This document shows positions 32,176-41,388 of a stretch of 64,000 bases of DNA, one piece after another. The first letter of the stretch is position 1, and each line of letters starts with the position of its first letter. The translations under genes were made by a program, and so were the position numbers. Below the pieces are notes generated by a model that saw only the letters and a list, made by a program, of their open reading frames with translations, searched no databases and was not told the origin of the DNA. This stretch comes from an uncultured Oscillospiraceae bacterium (GTDB lineage Bacteria; Bacillota; Clostridia; Oscillospirales; Ruminococcaceae), in the NCBI GenBank assembly GCA_934446355.1, contig CAKSEC010000005.1, forward strand, positions 62,001-126,000. Reading direction: 5' to 3'.

Positions 32176-35100
32176 TTACTTCATAAGTCCTACGCTTGCG
32201 TTGAGAATATCTTTTGCGTCATCAATATTCACAAAGCCGTCGCCGTTGTAGTCTGCGGTTTCGTCCTTTTCCATCAGACCAACGCACATTTTCAGTATTG
32301 CCAGTGCGTCCTTGAGATCCACAACGGTGCTGTTATCTGCGTCGCCCGGAAGTCTTGTTACGGTGTCCAGCATTATCACATAGTCGCCGCTTCTGTCGGG
32401 GGTAAGTCTTGCAGTGCCGGTGCTTGTGGTTATCTTTGAAGTAGACGTGAAATCAAGCTGATTTGTGCTTTCGTTGAATCTAAACAGATTAGCGAACCTG
32501 TTCTTGGTGGTGCAGCCTGTCTTTACGTAAAGCACCGCGCCTATCTTGTTTCTTCCGTAGGTGTGAAGCCTCATTATCTCGCTGTCGCCTGAACTGTCTA
32601 TCAGCACAGAGGGGATATAAACGTCCTTGGTGCGTACTCCTGCGCTCATGCTGGAAACGGTCTTGTTCAGCTTGCCGCAGTCAACGACCCAGCTAATAGA
32701 ATCGTTCACCACAAATTCAAGCGTCAGCTTCTTGTTTATTCCCGCATTGATGATATCCGCCGGAACAAGGCTCGTTCCGTTGAGATAAATCTTCACTCTG
32801 GAACTCTTTTTAGCTGATTCAAGCTTTTTCTGCAGCTGATACCAGCCCTTTACGCTGCTGCCGTCCATTGTCGGGTCGGATACGGTATCCTCGTCGTCTG
32901 TAGGAGTTTGATCGTTTCCGGTGTCGGTGGAATTATTGTCGTCCTTGCCGGTGTCGGTCTTTCCGTCGTCGGTCGTGGTGTTGTTATTGCTGTCATCGTC
33001 GTCGGAATACCGCCGCACCAGTACGTTGAACGTATCCGTGCAGCCCTTATAGTATACGGTAAGCGTCTGCTGACCGTAATCCCACGGGTCGTAGTCCTCA
33101 ATCATGTCGGTGGTCATGTATACTGTTTCGACCTTGCCGTCGTCATAGGTTACCTTTATCTGACCGCCTGACACGTTCAGTCTTTCGCCGAAGCGGTAGG
33201 AATACTTTTTCGGGCGGCTGATTATCTTTATTTCCTTAACGCCGTAGTCAATACCTATCGTAAAGGTATATTCAGCGACCACGCTGTCCGCAACATTCAG
33301 GTCATTCGACTTTGCATAGGTCTTTATTACATACGTATAAATGCGGTTAGTTAGCTTATCCAGCTTGAAGCTGCCTGTGTATCTCTTGCCGTTGATGTTG
33401 TTGGCAGGGTCAAGCGGGGCGTTTATCGTGTAATAGATCTCGGTGTTTGGGGTATCGCATTTCAGCGTTATATTAAGAGATTTGTCGTAGGTGTCGCCGG
33501 AAGCGTAGTTCGGATAGGGGGCAAGCGCACGGTTCTTGGGCATTGCGATGATGTAGTTGCGGGTCACCACGTTGGAGGAATACATATTTCCGTCAGGGTC
33601 AGCCGCATAGAATCTTACAGAATAAGCGGTGGTCGTGTTAGGTGCGCCTGAAAGCTGGAATACTCCGGAATAAAGCTTAAAGTCGCTTAACGGCGCAGAC
33701 GGGTCGGTGGTGTAGTATATCACAGCGCCTGCAGTATTGCAGTTCAGCGAAATATTCAGTGCGTATTCATACTGACCGGACTCGTAATTCGCAGTCGGGT
33801 CGGCAACTGTACGCTTGGGAAGCATGATGGTGTATGCGAAGCTGTTTACCGGACTGTCCGTCTTGCCGGGCGCAGTGGCTATCGCCTTGATGTAGTAGGT
33901 GATGGATTCGCCGGGGACGCCGGACAGAAGTATCGGAGAGGTATAAACCTTACCGCCTGCCACTGTGGGCGTTTCAACGTCCTCGCTTGTGCCGATGGTG
34001 TAGTAGATGGTCGCATTCTCCGAAGCGGTCAGCGTTACATATGTGTCCTCATAGAACATATGTCCCTCAACCGTGTCTGACGGGGAAGCGGTTGGCCATG
34101 CAAGCGCACCTGCCGCACCGGCGAAGATGTTTACCTTTACGGTATTCTCGCCCTCTTTGCAGGTCATATAATCCGGCAGGGTAACAGTACCGGTGATGGT
34201 AAAGGACTGTGAAGCGGCCTTTGCAGGGTTATAAAGCGGGTCAGAGGTGTTCAGGTCCCATCTTACCGAAAATTCATCGTCAAGCAGCGTTCCCTCAGGG
34301 GCTTCTATCTTGACCTTAGTCGGAAGCAGTTCGCCGATACGTGCTATAGGCGTGCCGTTTTCGACCACGTAGGTCTTTGACGGGGGGACAATGCGGTACA
34401 GCTTCAGCTTTTCCGTGCGGTTGGGGAAGGTGTAGGTCACGGTCAGCGTGCCGTCGCTGTTTGTGGAGCATTTCGCAAGCTTTCCGTTTACGTAAGCCTG
34501 AGTAGCGTTGAATGCGTGCATCTGGTGAGCGGTAAGCTGAATGCTGATAGAGTACTCGCAGTCGTAGTCCGCTCTGCCGTTGATGTTCGAGCCTATCCAT
34601 GCAACAGAGGATATCAGGGCGATACCGTTCTGTTCAGCGGATGATGTGGGAGTGCCCCTTTCAGCGGTGGTGTCGAGCATCTGACCGCCGACAGGCTCAT
34701 CGACCAGCAGGTGTACCTCAGGGATATTCTGCATGGAGGACGGCGCAATGTATATCGTGTACTTGAACAGCGCAACTTCACTGGTCTGATAGTCGGGGTG
34801 GTAGGCTATCGCCTTTATGTAGTAGGTCTTGACCTCGCCGACTGAGCCTGCAAGTCTGATTCCGTTCTTGTATAGCAGATTTGTGGCGCTTGTGGTATTC
34901 TCAATAGGGTCAGGACCGTTTTCGTTTTCGCTTATGGTGTAGTAGATTTCTTTTGCCTTGTTCTGGGTAAGTTTTATCGTGATACCGGTCGTGTACTGTC
35001 CGTCCTCGTCAGTATCGGATACGGGCATTTCAAGCTGTTCTGCGCCGAGCACAGTGAGTTCTGCGGTAACATAGTACTTCTTAGTGCTGATATCATCTGA

Positions 35101-35880
35101 AACTATAGCACTGCTTGGAATATGTATCGTACCTCTTACGGTGAAGCTTTGTGGGTCAACATATGTGGAGTTGTACGAGCCTTCGGTAATATCAAGATTG
35201 CCGTCGCTTGTCCAGTAAATCGGGGCGTTTATGGTATACTGCTCGTCCTCGGTAAAGATGGTGGCAGTTTTGGGCAGCATATTGTTTATTTCGCTGTGAG
35301 TGGTGTGGCAAGGTATGTCATTGCGCTTGTAATTGGTCATGCCGGGATTGATACCGAGCGAGGTGTCAGCCATAAATTCCGCTCTTGTTGTAGCGGGCTT
35401 TGCAGTCGGGTCGTCAAATCGGATAGTGGCGGTAGCGGTGTTTCCGTCGATCTCCATGTCAACGCCCTTTAGTTCGCTTCCTGTTTTCTGCAGATAGTAC
35501 TGAAATCTGACAGAAGAATCAGTATAGCAGTTTGCTGCAAGGAAGAACGTTATTTTTACGTAATAGGTCTTGTTGTAGCCGGCTGCTGTCCCTGCGGGTG
35601 TGTCGTCGGCAGCATTATACCAAATGATGCGAGTCTTGCTGAGGTCCACTATACTTTCATCTGAAACCTTAACTACTTCAGAACCCCAGAACTGCTGACC
35701 GGCAACCGGGTCAGTGAGCTTCCACGACTGTGAACCTTTTATAATACTGACCTTTGTGCTTTCAGCTGCGAATGCCGTTCCCGACATATTGAGCATACCG
35801 CCAAGCGCAGCCGGGTCTGTAAATGTGAACATCAGCGCACCGGCAGTCACCAGTGCGGAAATACGTTGTCTGAGCTTCAT
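32176..35880 (-). CDS. Secreted multidomain protein with chitobiase-like repeats and a C-terminal type I dockerin
   Basis: A 1234-residue secreted protein. A signal peptide (cleavage probably after GTAFA near residue 37) is followed by Ig-like domains interleaved with four repeats of the chitobiase C-terminal-like type (EIYYTISE, TIYYTIGT, VIYYTTDP, EIYYTINA), then a Big_3-like domain (GGQIKVTYDDGKVETVYM), a D/N/T-rich linker, a beta domain, and a dockerin. The dockerin has two calcium loops, GDADNSTVVDLKDALAILK and DYNGDGFVNIDDAKDIL. It should bind a cohesin on a scaffoldin or on the cell surface. No glycosidase domain is seen, so a structural or carbohydrate-binding role is likely. ATG 35880 is favoured over one 6 nt upstream because GGAGG is 8 nt away. 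Confidence 0.88.
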   Translation of the reverse strand: MKLRQRISALVTAGALMFTFTDPAALGGMLNMSGTAFAAESTKVSIIKGSQSWKLTDPVAGQQFWGSEVVKVSDESIVDLSKTRIIWYNAADDTPAGTAAGYNKTYYVKITFFLAANCYTDSSVRFQYYLQKTGSELKGVDMEIDGNTATATIRFDDPTAKPATTRAEFMADTSLGINPGMTNYKRNDIPCHTTHSEINNMLPKTATIFTEDEQYTINAPIYWTSDGNLDITEGSYNSTYVDPQSFTVRGTIHIPSSAIVSDDISTKKYYVTAELTVLGAEQLEMPVSDTDEDGQYTTGITIKLTQNKAKEIYYTISENENGPDPIENTTSATNLLYKNGIRLAGSVGEVKTYYIKAIAYHPDYQTSEVALFKYTIYIAPSSMQNIPEVHLLVDEPVGGQMLDTTAERGTPTSSAEQNGIALISSVAWIGSNINGRADYDCEYSISIQLTAHQMHAFNATQAYVNGKLAKCSTNSDGTLTVTYTFPNRTEKLKLYRIVPPSKTYVVENGTPIARIGELLPTKVKIEAPEGTLLDDEFSVRWDLNTSDPLYNPAKAASQSFTITGTVTLPDYMTCKEGENTVKVNIFAGAAGALAWPTASPSDTVEGHMFYEDTYVTLTASENATIYYTIGTSEDVETPTVAGGKVYTSPILLSGVPGESITYYIKAIATAPGKTDSPVNSFAYTIMLPKRTVADPTANYESGQYEYALNISLNCNTAGAVIYYTTDPSAPLSDFKLYSGVFQLSGAPNTTTAYSVRFYAADPDGNMYSSNVVTRNYIIAMPKNRALAPYPNYASGDTYDKSLNITLKCDTPNTEIYYTINAPLDPANNINGKRYTGSFKLDKLTNRIYTYVIKTYAKSNDLNVADSVVAEYTFTIGIDYGVKEIKIISRPKKYSYRFGERLNVSGGQIKVTYDDGKVETVYMTTDMIEDYDPWDYGQQTLTVYYKGCTDTFNVLVRRYSDDDDSNNNTTTDDGKTDTGKDDNNSTDTGNDQTPTDDEDTVSDPTMDGSSVKGWYQLQKKLESAKKSSRVKIYLNGTSLVPADIINAGINKKLTLEFVVNDSISWVVDCGKLNKTVSSMSAGVRTKDVYIPSVLIDSSGDSEIMRLHTYGRNKIGAVLYVKTGCTTKNRFANLFRFNESTNQLDFTSTSKITTSTGTARLTPDRSGDYVIMLDTVTRLPGDADNSTVVDLKDALAILKMCVGLMEKDETADYNGDGFVNIDDAKDILNASVGLMK

Positions 35881-35924
35881 AACCATTACCTCCGGATATA
35901 CAAAATATGCTTGTATATATTACA

Positions 35925-35953
35925 ATTATATAATATTTTCCTCATCAAGTCAA
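35925..35953 (-). promoter_or_regulatory. Sigma-A promoter of the dockerin protein gene
   Basis: TTGACT (35948-35953) and TATAAT (35925-35930) on the minus strand, spacer 17 bp. Confidence 0.83.
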
Positions 35954-36052
35954 GAGAAAAAGAGATTTTTGTCAGCCGTGGGCATAATTCTCCTACATTG
36001 TATATCGGCAGTCCGCATGAAAAAATGAATACCCGCCGGGCAAAAATCTGAT

Positions 36053-36277
36053 TTATTTTTGCGAAACGGTAAATTCAAGCCCGCTGTCCGAGAAATCCGC
36101 ACGAAAGCCCAGTCTGTCAAAGTAGCCGCAGATGAAGTCGCGCAGCCCGTCGTTCGCTTCGTCAAGCGAGAAATACTGCCCGCCGCAGCCGTCGTGAAAG
36201 TGCACATGGTCGCTGAAATGCTCCGCACAGGCGGCTTTCAGCTTCAGGACTTCGCTGTAATCGAACCGGACGCTCAT
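36053..36277 (-). CDS. Small protein of unknown function downstream of LysR
   Basis: A 74-residue soluble protein I cannot place with certainty. It opens MSVRFDYSEVLKLKAACAEH, carries a His/Cys-rich segment HVHFHDGCGGQYFSLD (about residues 24-39) that could bind metal, and ends in a predicted alpha/beta fold (FDRLGFRADFSDSGLEF). Start ATG 36277 follows AGGAGG and overlaps the LysR stop by 4 bp (ATGA), so the two are translated together. I infer only a possible link to the LysR regulator or to the TtcA-like protein, with which it shares a transcript. Confidence 0.7.
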   Translation of the reverse strand: MSVRFDYSEVLKLKAACAEHFSDHVHFHDGCGGQYFSLDEANDGLRDFICGYFDRLGFRADFSDSGLEFTVSQK

Positions 36278-37212
36278 TGCTCCTCCTTTTTCCTGCAGCC
36301 GCTGAGATAGCGGCGTACCTCGTTTATATACACCTCGGCGATGTCGCTGAGGATACTGTGCTTCTTGGTGATGTAGCCTATCTCCATCACAGTATTGCGG
36401 TTGTGCTCGTCCTCCCTGAACGGGACTGCCCTGTATTCGCTGCCGTTCAGTTCCTCGCAGATTATGCCGGAACAAAGCGTGTAGCCGTTCAGACCTACCA
36501 TAAGATTGAGCTGAGTGGCACGGTCGGTGCTCCTTATCATGCGGGGGTAGTCGTTGTCGGTGAGTATTTCCTCCGCAAGATAACCTGTGGCGTCCTCGCC
36601 CTGCTCAAACGCAAGGCAGGGGTAATCCGCAAGCTGCTCCAGACCGATGGACTTTTCGCCTGCAAGCGGGTGGTCTTTCCATAAATACACATATGCACGG
36701 CACTCGGTCAGCGGCACAAATTCAAGCTGCAGGTCGTGCAGCATTTTGTCGATGACACGCTTGTTGTAGCTGCACTGGTATATTATGCCTATTTCGCTGC
36801 GCAGGCTGCCGACGTCTTTCAGCACGTCCATGGTGCGTGTTTCACGAATGGCAAAATCGAAATTCAGCGTGCCGAAGTGCTTCACCATCTCAACGAACGC
36901 CTTTACCGCAAAGGAATAATGCTGCGTGGAAACGCCGAATTTGCGCTTTACGCCACCGTTTCCGCCGTATTTCTGCATGAGCAGTTCGTATTGCTGGTAC
37001 ACCTGCCTGACATACATCAGCAGGTCTGCGCCCTCCGCCGTAGGGGAAACGCCACGGCTGCTGCGCACGAAAATCTGTATTCCGGTTTCCTGCTCGACCT
37101 CCCTGACTGCGCTTGTCAGCGACGGCTGTGAGATATAAAGCTGCTCCGCCGCCCGATTCATTGAGCCGCAGTCCGCTACTGTCAGGACGTATCTCATCTG
37201 CTGCAGGGTCAT
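36274..37212 (-). CDS. LysR-family transcriptional regulator
   Basis: A 312-residue regulator. The winged helix-turn-helix occupies residues 1-60, with the family pattern FxxVAxxGSxxxAAxxLxxSQPxLS seen as YVLTVADCGSMNRAAEQLYI then SQPSLTSAVREVE. Residues 90-300 form the periplasmic-binding-protein-like effector domain (IGIIYQCSYNKRVIDKML, LNLMVGLNGYTLCSGI). The start ATG 37212 overlaps the end of the TtcA-like gene by 4 bp. The effector and targets are unknown. Being embedded in an operon, not divergent from a target, it resembles regulators that act elsewhere in the genome. Confidence 0.92.
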   Translation of the reverse strand: MTLQQMRYVLTVADCGSMNRAAEQLYISQPSLTSAVREVEQETGIQIFVRSSRGVSPTAEGADLLMYVRQVYQQYELLMQKYGGNGGVKRKFGVSTQHYSFAVKAFVEMVKHFGTLNFDFAIRETRTMDVLKDVGSLRSEIGIIYQCSYNKRVIDKMLHDLQLEFVPLTECRAYVYLWKDHPLAGEKSIGLEQLADYPCLAFEQGEDATGYLAEEILTDNDYPRMIRSTDRATQLNLMVGLNGYTLCSGIICEELNGSEYRAVPFREDEHNRNTVMEIGYITKKHSILSDIAEVYINEVRRYLSGCRKKEEQ

Positions 37213-38078
37213 GGTTCTTCCTTTCCGCATTCGGTCATACGGCGGTATGGCTCAGTGCTGAAATCGTCGAGGAAGTGGTGGTATTCCTCGCCTTTGTGAT
37301 AGGAAATTATCGTGCTGAGATTAACATTCTCAACGCTGCGGAAAATGTTGTTGGCTATGTTGGGATACACGGCGCATAGCTGCTTTATCAGATTCTTTAC
37401 CTCCAGCCGCTTGGACATACCCTCGTTTTCCTCACGGGCGGCGTTTTCGGTGAATCTGCAGGCGCAGCGGATAAATTCAAGGTCGTTGTATCCCGCCCAG
37501 CTTATTATATCCTGCTCCCTGACCATATACAGCGGGCGGATAAGTTCCATGCCCTCAAAGTTGCTGCTGTGTATTCTCGGCATCATGGTCTGCACCTGAC
37601 CGCCGTAAAGCATTCCCATAAGTATCGTTTCGATAACGTCGTCGAAGTGATGTCCCAGTGCTATCTTATTGCAGCCCAGCTTCTGCGCATTGCTGTAGAG
37701 GTAGCCGCGGCGCATTCTTGCGCACAGATAGCAGGGGCTGCTGTCTATGTCGGCGACGATATCGAATATTTCCGTGGAAAAAATCTTTATGGGAATGCCG
37801 AGCGCTGCGGCGTTTTCCTCGATTTTCCTGCGGTTTACAGGGGCGTAGCCGGGGTCCATTACGATATATTCAGCCTCAAACGGAACGTCGCTGTATTTCT
37901 GCAGCCGCTGAATGCACTTCGCCAGAAGCATTGAATCCTTGCCGCCTGAGATACAAACGGCAATCTTGTCGCCCTCCTGAATAAGCTGATATTCCTTTAT
38001 GCCTTTTATGAAGCGGTTCCAGATGGTTTTCTTGTATTTCTTTACTATGCTCAGTTCAATGCTGTCTTTTCTTTCCAT
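37209..38078 (-). CDS. TtcA-like tRNA thiolation ATPase (PP-loop family)
   Basis: A 289-residue N-type ATP pyrophosphatase. The PP-loop SGGKDSMLL is at about residues 44-52 and the cysteine pair in SSPCYLCARMRRG at about residues 113-125 is the TtcA signature, followed by LGHHFDDVIETIL. TtcA makes 2-thiocytidine at tRNA position 32 using an Fe-S cluster; a TtcA-like subgroup in Clostridia lacks one of the usual extra cysteines, and here a third Cys pair occurs in FIRCACRFTE (about residue 205). Start ATG 38078 follows GGAG. It leads the operon TtcA-like / LysR / small protein. No separate promoter is clear, so read-through from prfC is possible. Confidence 0.85.
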   Translation of the reverse strand: MERKDSIELSIVKKYKKTIWNRFIKGIKEYQLIQEGDKIAVCISGGKDSMLLAKCIQRLQKYSDVPFEAEYIVMDPGYAPVNRRKIEENAAALGIPIKIFSTEIFDIVADIDSSPCYLCARMRRGYLYSNAQKLGCNKIALGHHFDDVIETILMGMLYGGQVQTMMPRIHSSNFEGMELIRPLYMVREQDIISWAGYNDLEFIRCACRFTENAAREENEGMSKRLEVKNLIKQLCAVYPNIANNIFRSVENVNLSTIISYHKGEEYHHFLDDFSTEPYRRMTECGKEEP

Positions 38079-38100
38079 TCACACATCTCCTGCCAGAAGA

Positions 38101-38130
38101 ATACCGCACAATTGCTTGAATGTGCGGTAT
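38101..38130 (-). terminator. Hairpin after prfC, terminator-like
   Basis: A perfect 10-bp stem (ATACCGCACA, 38101-38110, with 38121-38130), followed on the minus strand by TCTTCTGG. The poor T-tract implies partial termination between prfC and the TtcA-like gene. Confidence 0.6.
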
Positions 38131-38141
38131 TGGGTATTATG

Positions 38142-39746
38142 TCAATCTCTGTTGAATTCTGCAAGTTCCAGTCCGGGGTTTTTGTCCATTGCCCATTTGA
38201 TGTTCCATTCGCTGGTGAATATGAGCAGGTAATTGCCCTTTACGTCCTGTATCAGCTTGGTGTCGGACGTCAGGACAAGCTTGTTCAGTACGTCCAGACC
38301 GCCCTCTAAGTGCTTTTCGCTGGTTATCCAGCGGATATGCTCATAGGGCAAGCCCTCGCGTATAATATCGACATTGTATTCGTTCTTTAGCCGGTATTCA
38401 AGCACCTCAAACTGCAGTACGCCGACAACGCCCACTATGACTTCCTCAAAACCGCTCTGCGGCTCTGAGAATATCTGTATAGCACCCTCCTGCGCTATCT
38501 GGGTAGTACCCTTGATGAACTGCTTTCTTTTCAGCGTGTCTTTCTGCCTTATGCGTGCGAAATGCTCCGGCGCAAAGGTCGGGATACCCTCGAAAGTGAC
38601 CTTTTTCTTGGGCGAGCAGATAGTGTCGCCGATGGAGAATACGCCGGGGTCGAACACGCCCATGATGTCGCCTGCGTATGCTTCGGAAATGACCTCGCGT
38701 TCGCTTGCCATAAGCTGCTGCGGCTGAGAGAGTCTCATTGTGCGCCCGTTCTGGACATGGAGCACTTCCATATCCTTTTCAAACTTACCGCTGCAGATAC
38801 GCATGAATGCGATACGGTCGCGGTGCGCCTTGTTCATGTTCGCCTGAATTTTGAAGATGAACGCAGAAAATTCGGGGTCGAACGGGTCGACAACTCCGTC
38901 GGGCGTATTTCTGGGAAGCGGAGCGGTGGTCATTTTCAGGAAGTTTTCAAGGAACGGCTCAACGCCGAAGTTCGTCAGCGCAGACCCGAAGAACACCGGC
39001 GAAAGCTTTCCGGTGTTGACAAGTTCCATGTTAAATTCCTCGCTCGCACCGTCCAGAAGTTCAACGTCCTCGCACAGCGTTTCGTAGTTCGTTTCGCCTA
39101 TCATCTCAGACAGGGAGGAATCGGACAGATCGACCTCGGTGGCTGCGACCTCTTTCGTGCCGTTGTTGGCTTCAAATGAGATTATGCGGCGCTTTCCACG
39201 GTCGTATACACCCTTGAATTCCTTACCGGAGCCTATAGGCCAGTTGACGGGATAGGTCTTGATGCCAAGTTCCTTTTCTATCTCCTCCAGCAGGTCGAAC
39301 GGATTGCGTGCTTCACGGTCCATTTTGTTGATGAACGTGAATATCGGTATATTGCGCATTACGCAGACCTTGAACAGCTTTCTGGTCTGATTCTCTACGC
39401 CCTTTGCGGCGTCGATGACCATTACTGCGCTGTCGGCTGCCATCAGCGTTCTGTAGGTGTCCTCTGAGAAGTCCTGATGTCCGGGCGTGTCAAGAATATT
39501 GATACAGTACCCTTCGTAATTGAACTGCATTACGGACGAGGTAACGGAGATACCTCTCTGCTTTTCGATCTCCATCCAGTCGGAAACCGCATGGCGGGAG
39601 TTTTTCTTGCCCTTTACCGCTCCTGCGAGGGAAATTGCGCCTCCGTACAGCAGGAACTTTTCGGTGAGTGTCGTCTTTCCGGCGTCGGGGTGCGAGATTA
39701 TCGCAAAGGTGCGGCGACGCTCTATTTCGTGTCTTAAATCTGCCAT
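38142..39746 (-). CDS. prfC: Peptide chain release factor 3
   Basis: RF3 is the translational GTPase that recycles RF1 and RF2 from the ribosome after peptide release. All G motifs are visible: SHPDAGKTTLTEK (about residue 16), RGISVTSS, DTPGHQDFSED (about residue 82) and NKMDREA (about residue 136). The 534-residue length and the C-terminal RF3 domain (QFEVLEYRLKNEYNV) separate it from EF-G and from LepA. Start ATG 39746 follows AAGGAA. The upstream membrane-protein gene ends 13 bp before it, so they share a transcript. RF1 (prfA) is encoded at 41.4 kb. Confidence 0.96.
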   Translation of the reverse strand: MADLRHEIERRRTFAIISHPDAGKTTLTEKFLLYGGAISLAGAVKGKKNSRHAVSDWMEIEKQRGISVTSSVMQFNYEGYCINILDTPGHQDFSEDTYRTLMAADSAVMVIDAAKGVENQTRKLFKVCVMRNIPIFTFINKMDREARNPFDLLEEIEKELGIKTYPVNWPIGSGKEFKGVYDRGKRRIISFEANNGTKEVAATEVDLSDSSLSEMIGETNYETLCEDVELLDGASEEFNMELVNTGKLSPVFFGSALTNFGVEPFLENFLKMTTAPLPRNTPDGVVDPFDPEFSAFIFKIQANMNKAHRDRIAFMRICSGKFEKDMEVLHVQNGRTMRLSQPQQLMASEREVISEAYAGDIMGVFDPGVFSIGDTICSPKKKVTFEGIPTFAPEHFARIRQKDTLKRKQFIKGTTQIAQEGAIQIFSEPQSGFEEVIVGVVGVLQFEVLEYRLKNEYNVDIIREGLPYEHIRWITSEKHLEGGLDVLNKLVLTSDTKLIQDVKGNYLLIFTSEWNIKWAMDKNPGLELAEFNRD

Positions 39747-39759
39747 TTGTCTACTTCCT

Positions 39760-40866
39760 TTATTCCTTTATATCTGTTTCATTGGAGCAGACACGCTGCT
39801 CCATTTTATACATAGCTGCCTTGGCGTCCTCGTCGGTGGGCTCTTCGATACCCTTGCTTTTCATGGTGAGCGTGAACGACAGCCCCACGATTATCGGCAG
39901 GTAGAACGTCATTATACGCCATAACATCATCGAGGTGTTGACATACTGCTCGGTGAAGATGTCCTTGAAGAAGCCGTAATATCCCAGCTCTGCGCCGCCC
40001 ATTGCACCGGGAAGCGGTATAAACGAGGATATCATCAGCACATACGCCTGATAACTCATTATCTGCAGCAGGCTTGCTTCGCCCATTCCAAACCCGCGGT
40101 ACAGCACGTAGGAAATGCAGAGATACAGAGTAAGCTGAATGAACGTGAATACGCAAGCCTTAATAAGCAGGGGTATATTCTTTTTCAGGTACTTGAAGTT
40201 GTTGTAGAATTTATTGACCTCACGTGTGTAATACACCCGCCACTTCATGGGATTCTTGACGATATGAAGCTTTGCGAGCAGCGAGATAAGCCCGTTCGCA
40301 AACTTTATCGTGCCCTTTTTGAATATCGCAATAGAGATAAGGAAGATTATTACCGCCGTATTAACGATAAAGCCTATCAGCACGAACGGCATAAGCCCTT
40401 TCTGATTCAGATCGTCGCCAAAATGCCGGAAGCCAATAACAAGCGTGAATACTGAATACATCGTCAGCACGAACTGATAGATTATGAATCTGCTCAGAAG
40501 CGCCGTGATACCGCTGCCGAGCGGTACTCCGAATTTCACGAGATAGTAAGCCTGCATAGGCTGACCGCCGGACGCAGACGGGGTGATACAGTTGAAATAC
40601 TGACCGATTATAGTTGTGAGCCAGCTATGCCAGAATTTCATTTTCGGGTGCATGGATTTCAGCATAACGTGTATGGTTGCCGCCTCGCTGAGCCAGTAGC
40701 CTATCATAGCAAGCACGCACAGGACAAGTGCGCCCTTGTTTATTTTTGTAAGGGCTGCGACCACATTGTCGATACTGTCAACGAATACCAGATATATTAT
40801 CATGACCACGAAGGCTATTGCGCATACAATAAGATTGAGCTTTTTGCCCATTTTCTTTTTTGCCAT
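39760..40866 (-). CDS. Lysylphosphatidylglycerol synthase-type (UPF0104) flippase-like membrane protein
   Basis: A 368-residue protein with about eight membrane helices, matching the N-terminal flippase-like part of MprF. Family marks are YWLSEAATIHVML, GQYFNCITPSASGGQPMQAYYL (given in parts, about residues 85-110) and the late FIPLPGAMGGAELGYYGFF. The C-terminal lysyl-transferase domain of MprF is absent, so this is a stand-alone membrane component of unknown substrate. Start ATG 40866 follows AGAGAGGT; an upstream in-frame codon lies inside the promoter. It is the first gene of the operon with prfC. Confidence 0.87.
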   Translation of the reverse strand: MAKKKMGKKLNLIVCAIAFVVMIIYLVFVDSIDNVVAALTKINKGALVLCVLAMIGYWLSEAATIHVMLKSMHPKMKFWHSWLTTIIGQYFNCITPSASGGQPMQAYYLVKFGVPLGSGITALLSRFIIYQFVLTMYSVFTLVIGFRHFGDDLNQKGLMPFVLIGFIVNTAVIIFLISIAIFKKGTIKFANGLISLLAKLHIVKNPMKWRVYYTREVNKFYNNFKYLKKNIPLLIKACVFTFIQLTLYLCISYVLYRGFGMGEASLLQIMSYQAYVLMISSFIPLPGAMGGAELGYYGFFKDIFTEQYVNTSMMLWRIMTFYLPIIVGLSFTLTMKSKGIEEPTDEDAKAAMYKMEQRVCSNETDIKE

Positions 40867-40900
40867 TTTCTTACCTCTCTGAAATTGACCATATAAATCC

Positions 40901-40929
40901 ATTATAGTATATTGTGATGAAAAAGTCAA
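40901..40929 (-). promoter_or_regulatory. Sigma-A promoter of the flippase-like / prfC operon
   Basis: TTGACT (40924-40929) and TATAAT (40901-40906) on the minus strand, spacer 17 bp. Confidence 0.85.
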
Positions 40930-41008
40930 TAGGTTTTACATTATTTACCGAATAATTCACCATTTGGCGGGCGATCGCATTCTTTTTTAATTGTGTGGGT
41001 TTGCATTA

Positions 41009-41037
41009 TTGAAAAATGGAAAGAATAGTGGTATAAT
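41009..41037 (+). promoter_or_regulatory. Sigma-A promoter of the DUF951-prfA operon
   Basis: TTGAAA (41009-41014) and TATAAT (41032-41037), spacer 17 bp, start near 41044, leaving a leader of about 100 nt. Confidence 0.85.
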
Positions 41038-41069
41038 AAATGCAAAGCGTTTATTATTGATCCAAAAGC

Positions 41070-41115
41070 CTTGCACATACGTTCGCCTTTGGCGAACTCC
41101 GTGCATATCGGCAAG
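41070..41115 (+). promoter_or_regulatory. Structured leader of the DUF951-prfA operon
   Basis: A nested stem-loop in the 5' leader: GTTCGCC/GGCGAAC (41081-41087 with 41091-41097) inside TGCAC/GTGCA (41072-41076 with 41101-41105), and an outer CTTGC/GCAAG pairing option. No T-tract follows, so it is not a terminator. Confidence 0.55.
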
Positions 41116-41144
41116 TTGATTATGTTATTTAGGAGGGCTGGAAG

Positions 41145-41345
41145 ATGGACATTCATGTCGGCGATATACTTGTCATGAAAAAGCAGCACCCCGGCTGCGG
41201 CAGCGACAGAATGCTGGTGCAGAGGTGCGGCGCAGATTTCCGGCTGTGCTGCAAGGGCTGCGGCCATACGTTCATGATACCGCGCTCCAAATGCGAAAAG
41301 AAGATAAAGAGCGTGCTGAGAGAAACGGAAGGCTCCGAGCGTTAG
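41145..41345 (+). CDS. DUF951 family small protein
   Basis: A 66-residue protein of the DUF951 family, small basic proteins common in Firmicutes and often next to ychF or parB genes. It starts MDIHVGDILVMKKQHPCG-like (here KKQHPGCGSDRM) and carries a Cys-rich segment, QRCGADFRLCCKGCGHTFMIPRSKCEK, here given as positions 27-53, that could bind zinc. The basic tail suggests nucleic-acid contact. Function is unknown. GGAGG lies 9 nt upstream of ATG 41145, and prfA starts 43 bp after it. Confidence 0.85.
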   Translation: MDIHVGDILVMKKQHPGCGSDRMLVQRCGADFRLCCKGCGHTFMIPRSKCEKKIKSVLRETEGSER

Positions 41346-41388
41346 CACTGCATTATCCGCTCAATAACGATAATGCAGGAGGAGATTT

